DNA from: Kosakonia cowanii JCM 10956 = DSM 18146
Lineage (GTDB): Bacteria; Pseudomonadota; Gammaproteobacteria; Enterobacterales; Enterobacteriaceae
Assembly: GCF_001975225.1 (NCBI RefSeq)
Contig: NZ_CP019447.1
Coordinates: 32,884-96,883 of the forward strand
DNA: 64,000 nucleotides
Direction of reading: 5' to 3'
Positions 41,746-50,097 of the stretch are shown one piece after another. A program made the position numbers and the translations under genes. Position 1 is the stretch's first letter. Each line of letters begins with the position of its first letter. The notes below the pieces were generated by a model. That model was not told the DNA's origin and did not search any database. It saw only the letters and a list, made by a program, of their open reading frames with translations.

Positions 41746-42486
41746 TCAAATGGACAAGCCGCCGTCGATAACAAAGGTCTGTCCGGTGATATGTTTCCCG
41801 CCTCTACCGAGCAGAAAAGCAACCATGAGCGCCACATCTTCGGGCTGGCCCAGCTTCCTCAGCGGGGTCATTTTGACAAGCTGTGAAACGGCTTTTTCCG
41901 GGAGCGCCGAAAGCATGTCGGTCTTCACCGGGCCGGGCGCGATGCAGTTCACGCGAATATTAAAATTGCCCACTTCCCTGGCCAGCGTTTTGGTAAAGCC
42001 ATACTGCGCGGATTTTGATGCTGAATAGTTCGCCTGACCGACGTTGCCGCGTAAGCCAGCCACAGAATTAATATTGATAATGCAGCCATCCCTCTGCATT
42101 AACATCTCATTAAGCAGACAGTGATTGAGATAAAAGAGCGAGTTGAGGTTGGTATTAATCACATCCAGCCAGTCATCCAGGCTCATAGTAAAGCTGAGCG
42201 CATCTTTAGTAATGCCGGCGTTATTAATAATCGCGTAGGGAGTGCCATGATTTTTACGCAATGTTTCGCTGAGTGCTTTCACCGATTCAACGCTCGCCAC
42301 ATCACAGGGGTAGCACCAGCAAACCTCGTGATTAACGTTAAGCGAGTGCATAAGCACGGCCGCAAGCGCGCTATTATTTTTGTAGGTAAAAACAACATGA
42401 TAATCTTGCCGCACCAGCTCTTTGACAATAGCAGCCCCGATGCCACGGCTACCTGCCGTGACTAAAACCCATTTCTTGTTACCCAT
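41746..42486 (-). CDS. FabG-type 3-oxoacyl-ACP reductase
   Basis: Short-chain dehydrogenase/reductase of 246 residues, most like FabG, so it probably reduces 3-oxoacyl-ACP with NADPH. Catalytic residues are all present: Asn113, Ser141, Tyr154, Lys158 (YSASK), with NNAG at 88-91 and the C-terminal GQTFVIDGGLSI. The cofactor motif normally TGxxxGIG reads T-A-G-S-R-G-I-G at 10-17, with the first glycine replaced by alanine; the basic Arg14 fits NADPH preference. It lies 12 bp after the MaoC-type gene. It is a paralogue, not the housekeeping fabG, which sits in the fab cluster elsewhere. Confidence 0.88.
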   Translation of the reverse strand: MGNKKWVLVTAGSRGIGAAIVKELVRQDYHVVFTYKNNSALAAVLMHSLNVNHEVCWCYPCDVASVESVKALSETLRKNHGTPYAIINNAGITKDALSFTMSLDDWLDVINTNLNSLFYLNHCLLNEMLMQRDGCIININSVAGLRGNVGQANYSASKSAQYGFTKTLAREVGNFNIRVNCIAPGPVKTDMLSALPEKAVSQLVKMTPLRKLGQPEDVALMVAFLLGRGGKHITGQTFVIDGGLSI

Positions 42487-42498
42487 TTTGTTAATCCT

Positions 42499-43275
42499 TT
42501 AACTTTCCTGCGAGCGATCGTAAATTCTGGTTAAACAATCGATAGAGGACTGGAAAATAATCTCATCATTCTCCAGCACATGAATAGTAAAGGTGTTGTA
42601 AGCAGAATCCTTATCGATATAAATATCTTTATCTTCGACCAGATACTGGAGGTGAGAATAGTTTAATTCGCCGCCGGTAATTAATCGCTGGTGAATAAAT
42701 ATCTTATTCGCCACATGATAGGTCGTAATATTTTCTAAAGGATGATGTTTAGCTATTTTCTCAGCCTGCTTTTTAAAGTAGTCATCTTTCCGTTGATTAA
42801 AACAAATTGAAAAGAGCAACGTATCAAACATGACCCATTGATGGGTGATGTGTGGATAACAGAGCCTCAATTGTTCAAGGTGCGTCTGGATAGTTTGCCC
42901 GTTGACTGCCACAGGACAGGCGCATACGGGGGGATCCGGCGGCTTTTGCGCTAAAACCGCCGCCGTAATAGCGATATTCTGCGGATCACTGCCTACTTTA
43001 ACCGCGACACTTCTCCTCTCCCCGTCACTCTTCACGCTTATCTCAATGTCCGTATCTATCGGCACCGGCTTTTTAATATAGAAATGGAGCATAGAGGTTT
43101 GCTCGAGGCTCTCCGCCAGCAGTAACTTCGCATCAAGCAAAGTGAGCATGCCCTGCACGATAATACCTTTCAGGCCATTTTTTATGGCAAAGGCTTTATC
43201 AAAGTGAACACGATTACGATCGCCGGAGAATTGCGCCCACCGCTCGATATCCTGCGCACCATAGCGTCTTATCAT
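42499..43275 (-). CDS. MaoC-type hot-dog dehydratase-like protein
   Basis: 258 residues. The N-terminal half carries the MaoC/hydratase-2 active-site pattern FSGDRNRVHFD, with Asp19 and His24 as the likely catalytic pair, followed by GIIVQGMLTL as in R-specific hydratases; it would dehydrate 3-hydroxyacyl-ACP. The C-terminal half (about 120-258) I do not recognise; its length would allow a second hot-dog fold. Base composition is more AT-rich than the core genes on either side. Its start overlaps the ketosynthase stop by 4 bp, so the two are coupled. Confidence 0.75.
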   Translation of the reverse strand: MIRRYGAQDIERWAQFSGDRNRVHFDKAFAIKNGLKGIIVQGMLTLLDAKLLLAESLEQTSMLHFYIKKPVPIDTDIEISVKSDGERRSVAVKVGSDPQNIAITAAVLAQKPPDPPVCACPVAVNGQTIQTHLEQLRLCYPHITHQWVMFDTLLFSICFNQRKDDYFKKQAEKIAKHHPLENITTYHVANKIFIHQRLITGGELNYSHLQYLVEDKDIYIDKDSAYNTFTIHVLENDEIIFQSSIDCLTRIYDRSQES

Positions 43276-44546
43276 GCGGAGAACCTCTTCAGGACCAGGC
43301 AGCTGTTTGCCCCGCCGAAGCCGTAATTCACATTCACAACGTGATCTAATTTCTGACCGAACAGATGGTTATTCGGGACATAGTTAAGATCGCACTTCGG
43401 GTCTGGCCGTTGAAGATTTATCGTCGCCGGGATCATCCGATCGGCCATGCTTTTCAGGCAGAATATCGTTTCCGCCCCGCCAGCCGCAGCAATAAGATGG
43501 CCCGTATAAGATTTGGTACTGGAGACCGGAATAGCCTGCGCCCGCTCGCCAAACACCTCTTTTAACACCAGCGTTTCGTTGTAATCATTCATCGGCGTCG
43601 AGGTACCGTGGGCATTGATATAGTCAATATCCTCAACCCCAAGCCCCGCATACGCCATCGCCCGCTGGATGGTGGTCACTCTGCCAATAAGATCGGGCGC
43701 AGGCGCGGTGAGATTAACGTAAGCGTCGCTGTGATTCGCATAGCCCACCACTTCACCGTAGATGGTCGCGTTACGCGCCAGCGCATCTTCCAGCCGCTCA
43801 AGGCAGACTGTTGCGGCGCCCTCGGAGAGGATAAATCCGCTTCTGTCGAGGCTGAAAGGACAGCAGGCCTTAACAACGTCCTGCTGCTCTTTCGACAAGG
43901 CACCAAGAATATCGACAGACCAGACGGTGAAAGGCTGCATCAGGCTTTCGCCGCCACCGGCAATCATCATGCGCGCTTTTCCGCTGCGGATAATTTCATA
44001 GGCATCGCCGATCGCAATATTACCCGTGGCACAGGCGGCAACCGGGCTATTTTGATAGCCCCTGAGCTTCCAGTTGACGGTGATAAGTGAAGTGCCGATG
44101 CTCGGCATCGAGTGAAAACAGCTGTGCGCCGACGCAGTCAGCGAATGGGGATCGGAATAGGCGTAATAGTTGATAGTTGAGCAATCAAACCCTGCCCAGC
44201 CGGTACCAAAGATGACGCCACAGTCGCATGGATCGTAGTGGGAGAAAATATCCTGCTCGTTACCGAAGGCCATGGTGATGGTCTCATCGGCGGCAATCAG
44301 GCCAAACTCGGCAAAACGCGGGGCGTTTTTAAGGACTTTTCTGGAGAAGCGGGAGAGATTAAGGGGAGAAGTTACCCGACCGAAAAATTTAGCACCGACG
44401 CCTTTTCCCGGGTCGTCCCATATTTCATACCCTGATTTTTTATCGCGTATCGCTTGCCATATTTGCTCGCTATTCTCGCCTAATGAGCAAATGGCGCCAT
44501 AGCCGGTAATAACAACGCGTTGTCCGTGATGTGCAACAGCATCCAT
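43272..44546 (-). CDS. FabF-type beta-ketoacyl-ACP synthase
   Basis: 424 residues, close to the length of KAS II (FabF). The catalytic triad is complete: Cys172 in AACATGNIAIG, His313 in NAHGTSTPMND, His350 in KSYTGHLIAAAGG, with Lys345, so it should be an active condensing enzyme rather than a chain-length factor. The glycine-rich end NYGFGGANSCLVL is typical. It starts 1 bp after the ACP stop. Which primer and extender it uses cannot be read from the sequence; no acyltransferase, KAS III or acyl ligase lies in the operon. Confidence 0.9.
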   Translation of the reverse strand: MDAVAHHGQRVVITGYGAICSLGENSEQIWQAIRDKKSGYEIWDDPGKGVGAKFFGRVTSPLNLSRFSRKVLKNAPRFAEFGLIAADETITMAFGNEQDIFSHYDPCDCGVIFGTGWAGFDCSTINYYAYSDPHSLTASAHSCFHSMPSIGTSLITVNWKLRGYQNSPVAACATGNIAIGDAYEIIRSGKARMMIAGGGESLMQPFTVWSVDILGALSKEQQDVVKACCPFSLDRSGFILSEGAATVCLERLEDALARNATIYGEVVGYANHSDAYVNLTAPAPDLIGRVTTIQRAMAYAGLGVEDIDYINAHGTSTPMNDYNETLVLKEVFGERAQAIPVSSTKSYTGHLIAAAGGAETIFCLKSMADRMIPATINLQRPDPKCDLNYVPNNHLFGQKLDHVVNVNYGFGGANSCLVLKRFSA

Positions 44547-44547
44547 T

Positions 44548-44799
44548 TTATTCCCCCTGAAAAACGTTCTTTTGCAAATAGCGGATTAAATCGCCGTAGG
44601 TTTCAGCCTGCGACTGGGCTAATGCATTCAAATCGATATCAATGCCGAGCACTGTTTTCGCTTCGACTTTAATTGTCACAAAATCAAGACTAACCAGTTC
44701 CAGCGCTTCGAGGGGGGTATCGTGATTAAGCTCTGCGATATCATAATCCGTTAGCTTATCAATTAACGACCGTAGAAAATGATCGAGATTTTCGCTCAT
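44548..44799 (-). CDS. Acyl carrier protein
   Basis: 83-residue ACP. The frame extends upstream, but the ATG at 44797-44799 (MSENLDHFLRSL) has an AAGG ribosome site at proper spacing; the ATG two codons earlier is too close to it. Acidic, helical, with the likely phosphopantetheine serine at Ser37 in ELVSLDFVTI. The common DSL motif is VSL here. First gene of the accessory operon. No phosphopantetheinyl transferase is encoded nearby, so a host AcpS or EntD-type enzyme would have to load it. Confidence 0.88.
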   Translation of the reverse strand: MSENLDHFLRSLIDKLTDYDIAELNHDTPLEALELVSLDFVTIKVEAKTVLGIDIDLNALAQSQAETYGDLIRYLQKNVFQGE

Positions 44800-45030
44800 A
44801 TTCATATCCTTATAAACATGTTTAGACAATAAATATAAATAACTGATATACAGTAGAGGTTGTGGCACAAATCAAACTACAAGCGCCCTTTAATAATGTC
44901 AAAGATTATACGAGATATATCTCTACATTTAATAAGAGTGAGAAGAGGGTCACGATTAATAATGAAGAAAATGAAGTATGCAATAAATATGCTTCAATAG
45001 AAAATAAATTTCCGAATAATATTTAAAGAA
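44800..45030 (-). promoter_or_regulatory. AT-rich promoter region of the accessory operon
   Basis: About 230 bp of visibly AT-rich DNA between the ACP gene and the rep terminator. On the minus strand a perfect TATAAT (44905-44910) and a perfect TTGACA (44897-44902) overlap in neighbouring positions; TTGACA has a weak TAGTTT 17 bp downstream, while TATAAT has only a weak -35. A 12-bp palindrome GAGATATATCTC (44912-44923) sits in the -35 to -10 space of the TATAAT promoter and could be an operator. Confidence 0.5.
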
Positions 45031-45031
45031 A

Positions 45032-45070
45032 TAAAAACAGAAGCTTCCTGATAATTATTCGGGAAGCTTC
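45032..45070 (-). terminator. Intrinsic terminator after rep
   Basis: 9-bp stem (45040-45048 with 45062-45070) and 13-nt loop, followed on the minus strand by TGTTTTTATTT; 9 bp after the rep stop. It separates rep from the accessory operon downstream. Confidence 0.85.
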
Positions 45071-45078
45071 CGTTTATT

Positions 45079-47100
45079 TTATTGGCCCTTCGCTTTTGCC
45101 AGCATGGCGCGAATAGTGGCGACGTTGGCCTGGCCTTTATGCATCCGCTCTTCAGCGCTGATGACTTTGCGCTCCTGCTCCCAAATAAGATCGTCCTGCG
45201 GCAGCTCCAGCAAGAAGCGGCTCGGCTCCGGGCGCACCAGCTCGCCATACTGGCGACGCTCTTTGCAGAGGGTAAAGATCAGCTCTTTTTGCGCGCGGGT
45301 AATGCCCACATAAGCCAGACGTCGCTCTTCGTCGACGTTATCCTCATCAATACTGCTCTGGTGCGGTAACAGCCCCTCCTCCATGCCGACTAAAAAGACA
45401 TAGGGGAATTCGAGGCCTTTCGAGGCGTGCAGGGTCATTAACTGCACCTGATCCGATTCATCATCGCTTTCGCCGCGCTCCATCATATCGCGCAGGGTAA
45501 AGCGCGTGACCACTTCGGCCAGCGTCATCGCTTCATCCAGCTCGTTGCCTTCGAGCATCTCAGTCATCCAGCCAAACAGCGTATTGACGTTTTTCATCCG
45601 CATCTCAGCGGCTTTCGGGCTGGGCGAAGTTTCAAATAGCCAGGATTCGTAATCAATGCCGTGAATCAAATCGCGCACTGCGGCGATTGGTTCGCGTTCC
45701 GCCAGCCGCTGGATTTCGCCTAACCATTGGGTAAAGCGCGTTAACGCTTCATAACCACGCCCGGTGAGCGTCTGGTTGAGGCCGACATCAAAGCTGGCGG
45801 CAAACAGGCTCTTATTGCGCACCATCGCCCATTCGCCCAGTTTTTGCAGCGTCGCGGAACCAATCTCGCGCTTCGGCGTATTAACGATGCGCAGAAAGGC
45901 GCTGTCATCATCGCTATTGGTGAGTACGCGCAGGTAAGCGAGCAGATCCTTAATTTCCGGGCGCGAGAAGAACGAGGTGCCGCCGGAAATTTTGTAAGGA
46001 ATGCGGTTCTGCATCAGGAATTTTTCAAACACGCGCGACTGATGGTTGCCGCGATAGAGGATCGCATAATCCTTATATTGCGTTTTATTGATGAAGTGAT
46101 GGGCGATCAGCTCGCCGGTCACGCGCTCGGCCTCATGCTCTTCATGGTTGGCGCTAAGAACTTTTAATTCCGTGCCGTAGCCCAGCTCCGAAAAGAGACG
46201 CTTTTCAAAAACGTGCGGGTTATTGGCAATCAGGATGTTGGCCGCTTTCAGAATGCGCCCGGAAGAGCGGTAGTTCTGCTCCAGCTTCACCACCTGCAGC
46301 GCAGGGAAATCCTGGCTTAACAGAACGAGGTTTTGCGGACGCGCGCCGCGCCAGGAGTAGATCGACTGGTCGTCATCCCCTACCACCGTAAAACGCGCGC
46401 GCTGGCCAACCAGCAGTTTTACCAGCTCATACTGGCTGGTGTTGGTGTCCTGGTACTCATCCACCAGCAGATAGCGGATTTTGTTCTGCCAGCGCTCGCG
46501 CACCTCTTCATTTCGCTGTAACAGCAGCGTCGGCAGCAAAATCAGATCGTCAAAGTCGAGAACGTTACACGCCTTCATATGCGCGTCGTACAGACCATAG
46601 CAGTGCGCGAAAATGCGATCCCGCTCGCCCGCCGCCTGCGCAGCAGCCTGCTGCGGCGTCAGCAGATCGTTTTTCCAGTTAGAGATCGTTGAGATCAGCT
46701 GTTGCAGCACGACCTTATCGTCATCGATCACCCCTTCGGTAAGATCCTTCAGCAGCGCCACCTGATCGGTATCGTCAAACAGTGAGAAGTTGGCTTTCAT
46801 GCCCAGCGCAGCATATTCACGCTTGATGATGGTCAGCCCCAGCGTATGGAAGGTGGAGATCATCAATCCGCGCGCCTCTTTGCGCCCCAATGTCTGCGCC
46901 ACGCGCTCTTTCATTTCGCGCGCCGCTTTATTGGTAAAGGTGACGGCGGCAATATGTTTCGCCTGATAGCCGCAGCCGCGGATCAGGTGGGCGATCTTAT
47001 TGGTGATCACGCGTGTTTTACCGGATCCCGCGCCTGCAAGCACCAGGCAAGGTCCGGTGACAAATTCGACGGCTTGTTGTTGTCCGGGGTTTAAACGCAT
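45079..47100 (-). CDS. rep: Rep ATP-dependent DNA helicase
   Basis: Superfamily 1A 3'-5' helicase, paralogue of UvrD, that clears proteins ahead of replication forks through its contact with DnaB. 673 residues, as in E. coli; Walker A AGAGSGKT at 22-29, VDEYQDTN motif [15 protein letters not shown] motif III. Divergent from ppiC. Confidence 0.98.
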   Translation of the reverse strand: MRLNPGQQQAVEFVTGPCLVLAGAGSGKTRVITNKIAHLIRGCGYQAKHIAAVTFTNKAAREMKERVAQTLGRKEARGLMISTFHTLGLTIIKREYAALGMKANFSLFDDTDQVALLKDLTEGVIDDDKVVLQQLISTISNWKNDLLTPQQAAAQAAGERDRIFAHCYGLYDAHMKACNVLDFDDLILLPTLLLQRNEEVRERWQNKIRYLLVDEYQDTNTSQYELVKLLVGQRARFTVVGDDDQSIYSWRGARPQNLVLLSQDFPALQVVKLEQNYRSSGRILKAANILIANNPHVFEKRLFSELGYGTELKVLSANHEEHEAERVTGELIAHHFINKTQYKDYAILYRGNHQSRVFEKFLMQNRIPYKISGGTSFFSRPEIKDLLAYLRVLTNSDDDSAFLRIVNTPKREIGSATLQKLGEWAMVRNKSLFAASFDVGLNQTLTGRGYEALTRFTQWLGEIQRLAEREPIAAVRDLIHGIDYESWLFETSPSPKAAEMRMKNVNTLFGWMTEMLEGNELDEAMTLAEVVTRFTLRDMMERGESDDESDQVQLMTLHASKGLEFPYVFLVGMEEGLLPHQSSIDEDNVDEERRLAYVGITRAQKELIFTLCKERRQYGELVRPEPSRFLLELPQDDLIWEQERKVISAEERMHKGQANVATIRAMLAKAKGQ

Positions 47101-47197
47101 AAAGAAACATCACTCAATGAAAGTCAGGGAAAATACACCGATTCGGCAAGGCGACGACGGGCCAACAAAGAGGCAGGCTGAAGGCCGAAGTGTATAA

Positions 47198-47527
<330 letters not shown>

Positions 47528-47528
47528 T

Positions 47529-47558
47529 AAAAAAGCCCGGTAACATTTACCGGGCTTC
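47529..47558. terminator. Terminator between ppiC and ilvC
   Basis: 9-bp stem (47535-47543 with 47547-47555), preceded by an A-run and followed by TTCTGTT. It can serve both convergent genes, best for ilvC on the minus strand where a T-run follows. Confidence 0.8.
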
Positions 47559-47577
47559 TGTTACTGTTGTGCGAAAA

Positions 47578-49053
47578 TCAGCCTGCGACGGCGATACGCT
47601 TCATATCTTTCATATATCCACGCAGTTTGTGACCCACTTTCTCAATCTCATGGCTGCGAATCGCTTCATTCACATCACGCAGCTGCGCGTTATCTACCGC
47701 ACCTTCAGCAATCGCTTTGCCCAGATCGCCGGTCTGCAGCGTGGTCATAAACTCTTTCAGCAGCGGCACACAGGCATATGAGAAGAGGTAGTTACCGTAC
47801 TCGGCGGTATCGGAGATCACCACGTTCATTTCGTACAGACGCTTACGCGCGATGGTATTGGCGATCAGCGGCAGCTCGTGCAGAGACTCGTAGTACGCCG
47901 ACTCTTCGATGATGCCGGAAGCGACCATGGTTTCGAATGCCAGCTCAACGCCCGCTTTCACCATCGCGATCATCAGTACGCCTTTGTCGAAGTACTCCTG
48001 CTCGCTGATTTTGCCTTCATACTGCGGCGCGGTTTCAAACGCGGTTTTACCGGTCTCTTCACGCCAGGTCAGCAGTTTCTTATCGTCGTTCGCCCAGTCA
48101 GCCATCATGCCGGAGGAGAATTCGCCGGAGATGATGTCATCCATATGCTTCTGGAACAGCGGTGCCATAATGCCTTTCAGCTGCTCGGAGAGCGCATAAG
48201 CACGCAGTTTCGCCGGGTTGGAGAGTCGGTCCATCATCAGTGTGATACCGCCCTGCTTCAGCGCTTCGGTGATGGTCTCCCAGCCGAACTGAATCAGTTT
48301 TTCCGCATAGGCCGGATCGGTACCTTCCGCCACCAGCTTGTCAAAGCAGAGCAGCGAGCCCGCCTGCAACATGCCGCAGAGGATAGTCTGCTCGCCCATC
48401 AGGTCAGATTTCACTTCGGCAACGAAGGAGGATTCCAGCACGCCAGCGCGATGACCGCCGGTCGCTGCGGCCCAGGCTTTGGCAATCGCCATGCCTTCGC
48501 CTTTCGGATCGTTTTCCGGGTGAACCGCAATCAGCGTCGGCACGCCGAAACCACGTTTATACTCTTCGCGCACTTCGGTACCCGGACACTTCGGTGCCAC
48601 CATTACTACGGTGATATCTTTACGGATCTGCTCGCCCACTTCGACGATGTTGAAACCGTGAGAGTAACCAAGCGCCGCGCCATCTTTCATCAGCGGCTGA
48701 ACGGTACGCACAACGTCAGAGTGCTGTTTGTCCGGCGTCAGGTTTACCACCAGATCCGCCTGCGGGATCAGCTCTTCGTAAGTGCCGACTTTAAAACCGT
48801 TTTCAGTCGCTTTACGCCAGGAGGCGCGCTTCTCAGCAATGGCTTCTGCACGCAGGGCGTAAGCGATATCCAGACCGGAGTCACGCATATTCAGCCCCTG
48901 GTTGAGACCCTGCGCGCCACAGCCGACGATGACCACTTTTTTACCCTGAAGGTAGCTTGCGCCATCAGCAAATTCTTCACGCGTCATAAAGCGACATTTG
49001 CCCAGCTGCGCCAGCTGCTGGCGCAGGTTCAGTGTATTAAAGTAGTTAGCCAT
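47578..49053 (-). CDS. ilvC: Ketol-acid reductoisomerase IlvC
   Basis: Mg2+/NADPH enzyme that isomerises and reduces 2-acetolactate or 2-aceto-2-hydroxybutyrate, second shared step to valine, leucine and isoleucine. The ATG at 49051-49053 ([17 protein letters not shown]) gives 491 residues, the long class II KARI; an upstream extension is rejected. NADPH site [15 protein letters not shown] near residue 42. Divergent from its activator gene ilvY. Confidence 0.98.
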   Translation of the reverse strand: MANYFNTLNLRQQLAQLGKCRFMTREEFADGASYLQGKKVVIVGCGAQGLNQGLNMRDSGLDIAYALRAEAIAEKRASWRKATENGFKVGTYEELIPQADLVVNLTPDKQHSDVVRTVQPLMKDGAALGYSHGFNIVEVGEQIRKDITVVMVAPKCPGTEVREEYKRGFGVPTLIAVHPENDPKGEGMAIAKAWAAATGGHRAGVLESSFVAEVKSDLMGEQTILCGMLQAGSLLCFDKLVAEGTDPAYAEKLIQFGWETITEALKQGGITLMMDRLSNPAKLRAYALSEQLKGIMAPLFQKHMDDIISGEFSSGMMADWANDDKKLLTWREETGKTAFETAPQYEGKISEQEYFDKGVLMIAMVKAGVELAFETMVASGIIEESAYYESLHELPLIANTIARKRLYEMNVVISDTAEYGNYLFSYACVPLLKEFMTTLQTGDLGKAIAEGAVDNAQLRDVNEAIRSHEIEKVGHKLRGYMKDMKRIAVAG

Positions 49054-49206
49054 GGTGTACTCCGTAGATGTTGTGTCGTGCTTATTGTTCGATTCGCTGT
49101 TGCGCGAGGTTGAACCCACTATATGTCAGGAAATGCGTTGCTTAAATTGATATATTAACAATGTGACATTGCAATTTTTGCAATGTAATTTTGTGGAGCG
49201 GGTCTC
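49054..49206. promoter_or_regulatory. ilvC-ilvY divergent control region
   Basis: 153 bp between the two starts, holding both promoters and the IlvY operators. The clearest site is the inverted repeat at 49166-49186. Confidence 0.8.
49166..49186. promoter_or_regulatory. IlvY operator
   Basis: Perfect 9-bp inverted repeat ACATTGCAA / TTGCAATGT separated by three T. It contains the TTGCAA half-sites expected of IlvY operators; inducer acetolactate or acetohydroxybutyrate bound to IlvY would activate ilvC, while IlvY represses its own gene from the same site. Confidence 0.8.
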
Positions 49207-50097
49207 ATGGATTTACGCGATCTGAAAATGTTTCTGCACCTGGCGGAGAGCCGCCATTTTGGCCGCAGCGCGCGCGCCATGCACGTCAGCCCCTCAACAC
49301 TTTCGCGCCAGATCCAGCGGCTGGAAGAAGATCTCGGCCAACCGCTCTTTGTACGTGATAACCGCACCGTCACGCTGACCGAAGCGGGCGAAGAGCTACG
49401 GGTTTTCGCCCAGCAGACGTTATTGCAGTATCAGCAGCTGCGGCACACTCTCGATCAGCAAGGCCCATCGCTCTCTGGCGAACTGCATCTCTTCTGTTCT
49501 GTGACTGCGGCGTATAGCCATTTACCGCCGATACTCGATCGTTTTCGCGCGGAACACCCGTCGGTGGAGATTAAGCTCTCTACCGGCGATGCCGCCGATG
49601 CGATGGAAAAAGTGGTGACCGGCGAAGCGGATCTGGCGATTGCCGGCAAACCGGAGACGTTGCCAGGTGCCGTAGCCTTTTCAATGCTGGAGAATCTCGC
49701 GGTCGTGCTGATTGCCCCGGCGCTGCCCTGCCCGGTACGCAACCAGGTCTCGCAGCCCGATCCGGACTGGTCGACGGTGCCGTTTATTCTGCCGGATCAG
49801 GGGCCGGTGCGCCGCCGTATTGAACTCTGGTTCCGCCGCCATAAAATCAGCAACCCGTCGATTTATGCCACTGTCGGCGGTCACGAAGCGATGGTTTCGA
49901 TGGTTGCGCTGGGCTGTGGCGTAGCGCTAATCCCTGAAGTGGTGCTGGAGAATAGCCCTGAGCCGGTGCGCAACCGCGTGATGATCCTTGAGCGTAGCGA
50001 TGAAAAAACGCCGTTCGAGCTTGGCGTCTGCGCACAAAAAAAGCGGCTGCATGAGCCGCTTATTAACGCGTTCTGGCACATCCTGCCGGGCCATTAA
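49207..50097 (+). CDS. ilvY: IlvY, LysR-type activator of ilvC
   Basis: 296 residues with an N-terminal winged helix-turn-helix (FLHLAESRHFGRSARAMHVSPSTLSRQIQRLE) and a C-terminal periplasmic-binding-like sensor domain. Divergent from ilvC. Its TAA stop overlaps the ilvA stop on the other strand within the palindrome TTAA (50094-50097). Confidence 0.97.
   Translation: MDLRDLKMFLHLAESRHFGRSARAMHVSPSTLSRQIQRLEEDLGQPLFVRDNRTVTLTEAGEELRVFAQQTLLQYQQLRHTLDQQGPSLSGELHLFCSVTAAYSHLPPILDRFRAEHPSVEIKLSTGDAADAMEKVVTGEADLAIAGKPETLPGAVAFSMLENLAVVLIAPALPCPVRNQVSQPDPDWSTVPFILPDQGPVRRRIELWFRRHKISNPSIYATVGGHEAMVSMVALGCGVALIPEVVLENSPEPVRNRVMILERSDEKTPFELGVCAQKKRLHEPLINAFWHILPGH

Noticed and set aside
39074..44868. 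Reading the accessory operon as an aryl polyene cluster
   Set aside because: Too few genes: no second ketosynthase or chain-length factor, no acyltransferase, ammonia lyase, AMP ligase or outer-membrane carrier.
47878..49113. Plus-strand open frame of 411 codons opposite ilvC
   Set aside because: Antisense shadow of ilvC, no recognisable motif and no ribosome site.
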